From contig NZ_FMUR01000006.1 in the NCBI RefSeq assembly GCF_900101605.1, forward strand, positions 174,777 through 238,776: 64,000 nucleotides of DNA. Reading direction: 5' to 3'. Under the pieces are notes generated by a model. The model saw nothing but the letters and a program-made list of their open reading frames with translations, was not told the origin of the DNA and searched no databases. The position numbers and the translations under genes are program-made. Of the stretch, positions 63,157 to 64,000 are shown one piece after another. This stretch comes from Butyrivibrio hungatei (lineage in GTDB: Bacteria; Bacillota; Clostridia; Lachnospirales; Lachnospiraceae). Every line of letters begins with the position of its first letter. Position 1 is the first letter of the stretch.

Positions 63157-63189
63157 AAAAACTGTGAATATTTAATACTCACAGTTTTT
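63157..63189 (-). terminator. Terminator of the rRNA/tRNA operon
   Basis: Stem AAAAACTGTGA (63157-63167) / TCACAGTTTTT (63179-63189); perfect 11 bp with an 11-base loop, then TTTTTGTG on the minus strand. It follows tRNA-Cys by two bases. Confidence 0.92.
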
Positions 63190-63191
63190 AG

Positions 63192-63262
63192 AGGTGACAG
63201 GCGGATTTGAACCGCCGCTCAAGGTGTTGCAGACCTATGCCTTACCGCTTGGCTATGTCACC
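63192..63262 (-). tRNA. tRNA-Cys (anticodon GCA)
   Basis: 71-nt cloverleaf. Acceptor GGTGACA/TGTCACC, anticodon loop CTGCAAC with GCA, T arm GGCGG-TTCAAAT-CCGCC, discriminator U as usual for tRNA-Cys. CCA is not encoded. Confidence 0.96.
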
Positions 63263-63289
63263 AAATATGTAATTGATAATGAATCTTAG

Positions 63290-63361
63290 TGACTCCGACG
63301 AGAATCGAACTCGTGTTACCGCCGTGAAAGGGCGATGTCTTGACCGCTTGACCACGGAGCC
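63290..63361 (-). tRNA. tRNA-Glu (anticodon TTC)
   Basis: 72-nt cloverleaf. Acceptor GGCTCCG/CGGAGTC (one G-U), anticodon loop CTTTCAC with TTC, T arm around GTTCGAATC. CCA not encoded. Confidence 0.96.
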
Positions 63362-63421
63362 ATATTACAGACCGTAGTTACAGTCTTCATTAGTACCAAA
63401 CTTCCTTCGCTTAGTACTTAG

Positions 63422-63494
63422 CTCCCCCTGTCGGACTCGAACCAACGACACTTCGGTTAACAGCCGAATGCTCTACCGACTGAGCTAAGGAGGA
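63422..63494 (-). tRNA. tRNA-Asn (anticodon GTT)
   Basis: 73-nt cloverleaf. Acceptor TCCTCCT/AGGGGGA, anticodon loop CTGTTAA with GTT, T arm GTTGG-TTCGAGT-CCGAC, discriminator G. CCA not encoded. First tRNA after the 23S gene. Confidence 0.96.
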
Positions 63495-63507
63495 TTATCG
63501 GTACTTC

Positions 63508-63537
63508 TAAAAATAAAGAGCCGTTTTTGCGACTCTT
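63508..63537 (-). terminator. Terminator or attenuator between 23S rRNA and tRNA-Asn
   Basis: 8-bp stem AAGAGTCG / CGGCTCTT (one G-U) followed by TATTTTTAG on the minus strand, in the ~105-base spacer. It could lower tRNA expression relative to rRNA or be an RNase site. Confidence 0.55.
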
Positions 63538-63598
63538 CTTTGTACCTTCAAAACCGAACACTGAACTATCTTCTCCAGATCTCTTCTATACCACTTTA

Positions 63599-64000
<402 letters not shown>

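Overview
The window looks like chromosome from an anaerobic, low-to-moderate GC Gram-positive bacterium of the Clostridia, most probably a Lachnospiraceae member of the Butyrivibrio/Pseudobutyrivibrio type. This is an inference from gene content: pyruvate:ferredoxin oxidoreductase with a two-cluster ferredoxin, phosphoketolase, a GlgC/GlgD pair, SpoVG, MecA, HrcA with a CIRCE operator, DnaD/DnaC-type replication proteins, and small families typical of that group (DUF6465, DUF4867, DUF951). No phage, insertion sequence, integrase or CRISPR array was found.

Layout. 0-6 kb: the class I heat-shock operon hrcA-grpE-dnaK-dnaJ and, after a terminator, prmA (cut by the window edge), all leftward from a CIRCE-controlled promoter. 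6-9.6 kb: a DUF2975/YozG-type regulator pair leading a BcrA-like ABC exporter. 9.6-10.4 kb: a repeat-rich gene-free stretch. 10.4-20 kb: a DUF6465 protein with a histone-H1-like Lys/Ala tail, a PAP2 phosphatase with an aminotransferase, two toxin-antitoxin modules each with a palindromic operator, a lipoprotein, pth-mfd and spoVG. 20-22.4 kb: glgC-glgD. 22.6-27.9 kb, rightward: murC, then DnaA-box-like sites followed by dnaD-like, a structured spacer, dnaC and prs. 27.9-38 kb: two-way housekeeping and envelope genes (HAD phosphatase, LUD protein, secreted nuclease, a 906-residue anchored protein, DUF402, dCMP deaminase, upp, rpiB, tsaC, a GH18 protein). 38-50 kb: mecA, por with divergent ferredoxin, gdpP-rplI-dnaB and phosphoketolase. 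50-60 kb: an MBOAT/SGNH acyl-transfer pair, an XRE membrane regulator, small membrane and hypothetical proteins, DUF4867, and an ABC transporter operon fused to a LytTR two-component system. 60-64 kb: rpsF-ssb-rpsR, DUF951/sirtuin, an S1-domain protein, tRNA-Cys, tRNA-Glu, tRNA-Asn and the 3' end of a 23S rRNA gene, all leftward.

How it works together. Central carbon: phosphoketolase makes acetyl-phosphate, PFOR oxidises pyruvate and reduces ferredoxin, rpiB and prs feed ribose phosphates, upp and dCMP deaminase salvage pyrimidines, and glgC/glgD store glucose as glycogen. Replication genes (dnaD-like, dnaC, dnaB, ssb) sit at three places, one behind DnaA-box-like sites. Envelope and signalling genes are spread through the accessory parts. 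Many neighbours share bidirectional terminators, some overlapping the end of the opposite gene.

The points most worth a second look are the DnaA-box array ahead of dnaD-dnaC, the switch-like fold between dnaD and dnaC, the two operator-controlled toxin-antitoxin modules, the histone-tail protein, the C39-like domain that appears to lack catalytic residues, and an rRNA operon with no 5S gene directly after 23S. No clearly new multi-gene system was identified. Gene starts were often moved from the longest reading frame to the codon with the best-placed ribosome binding site; these choices are stated per gene.
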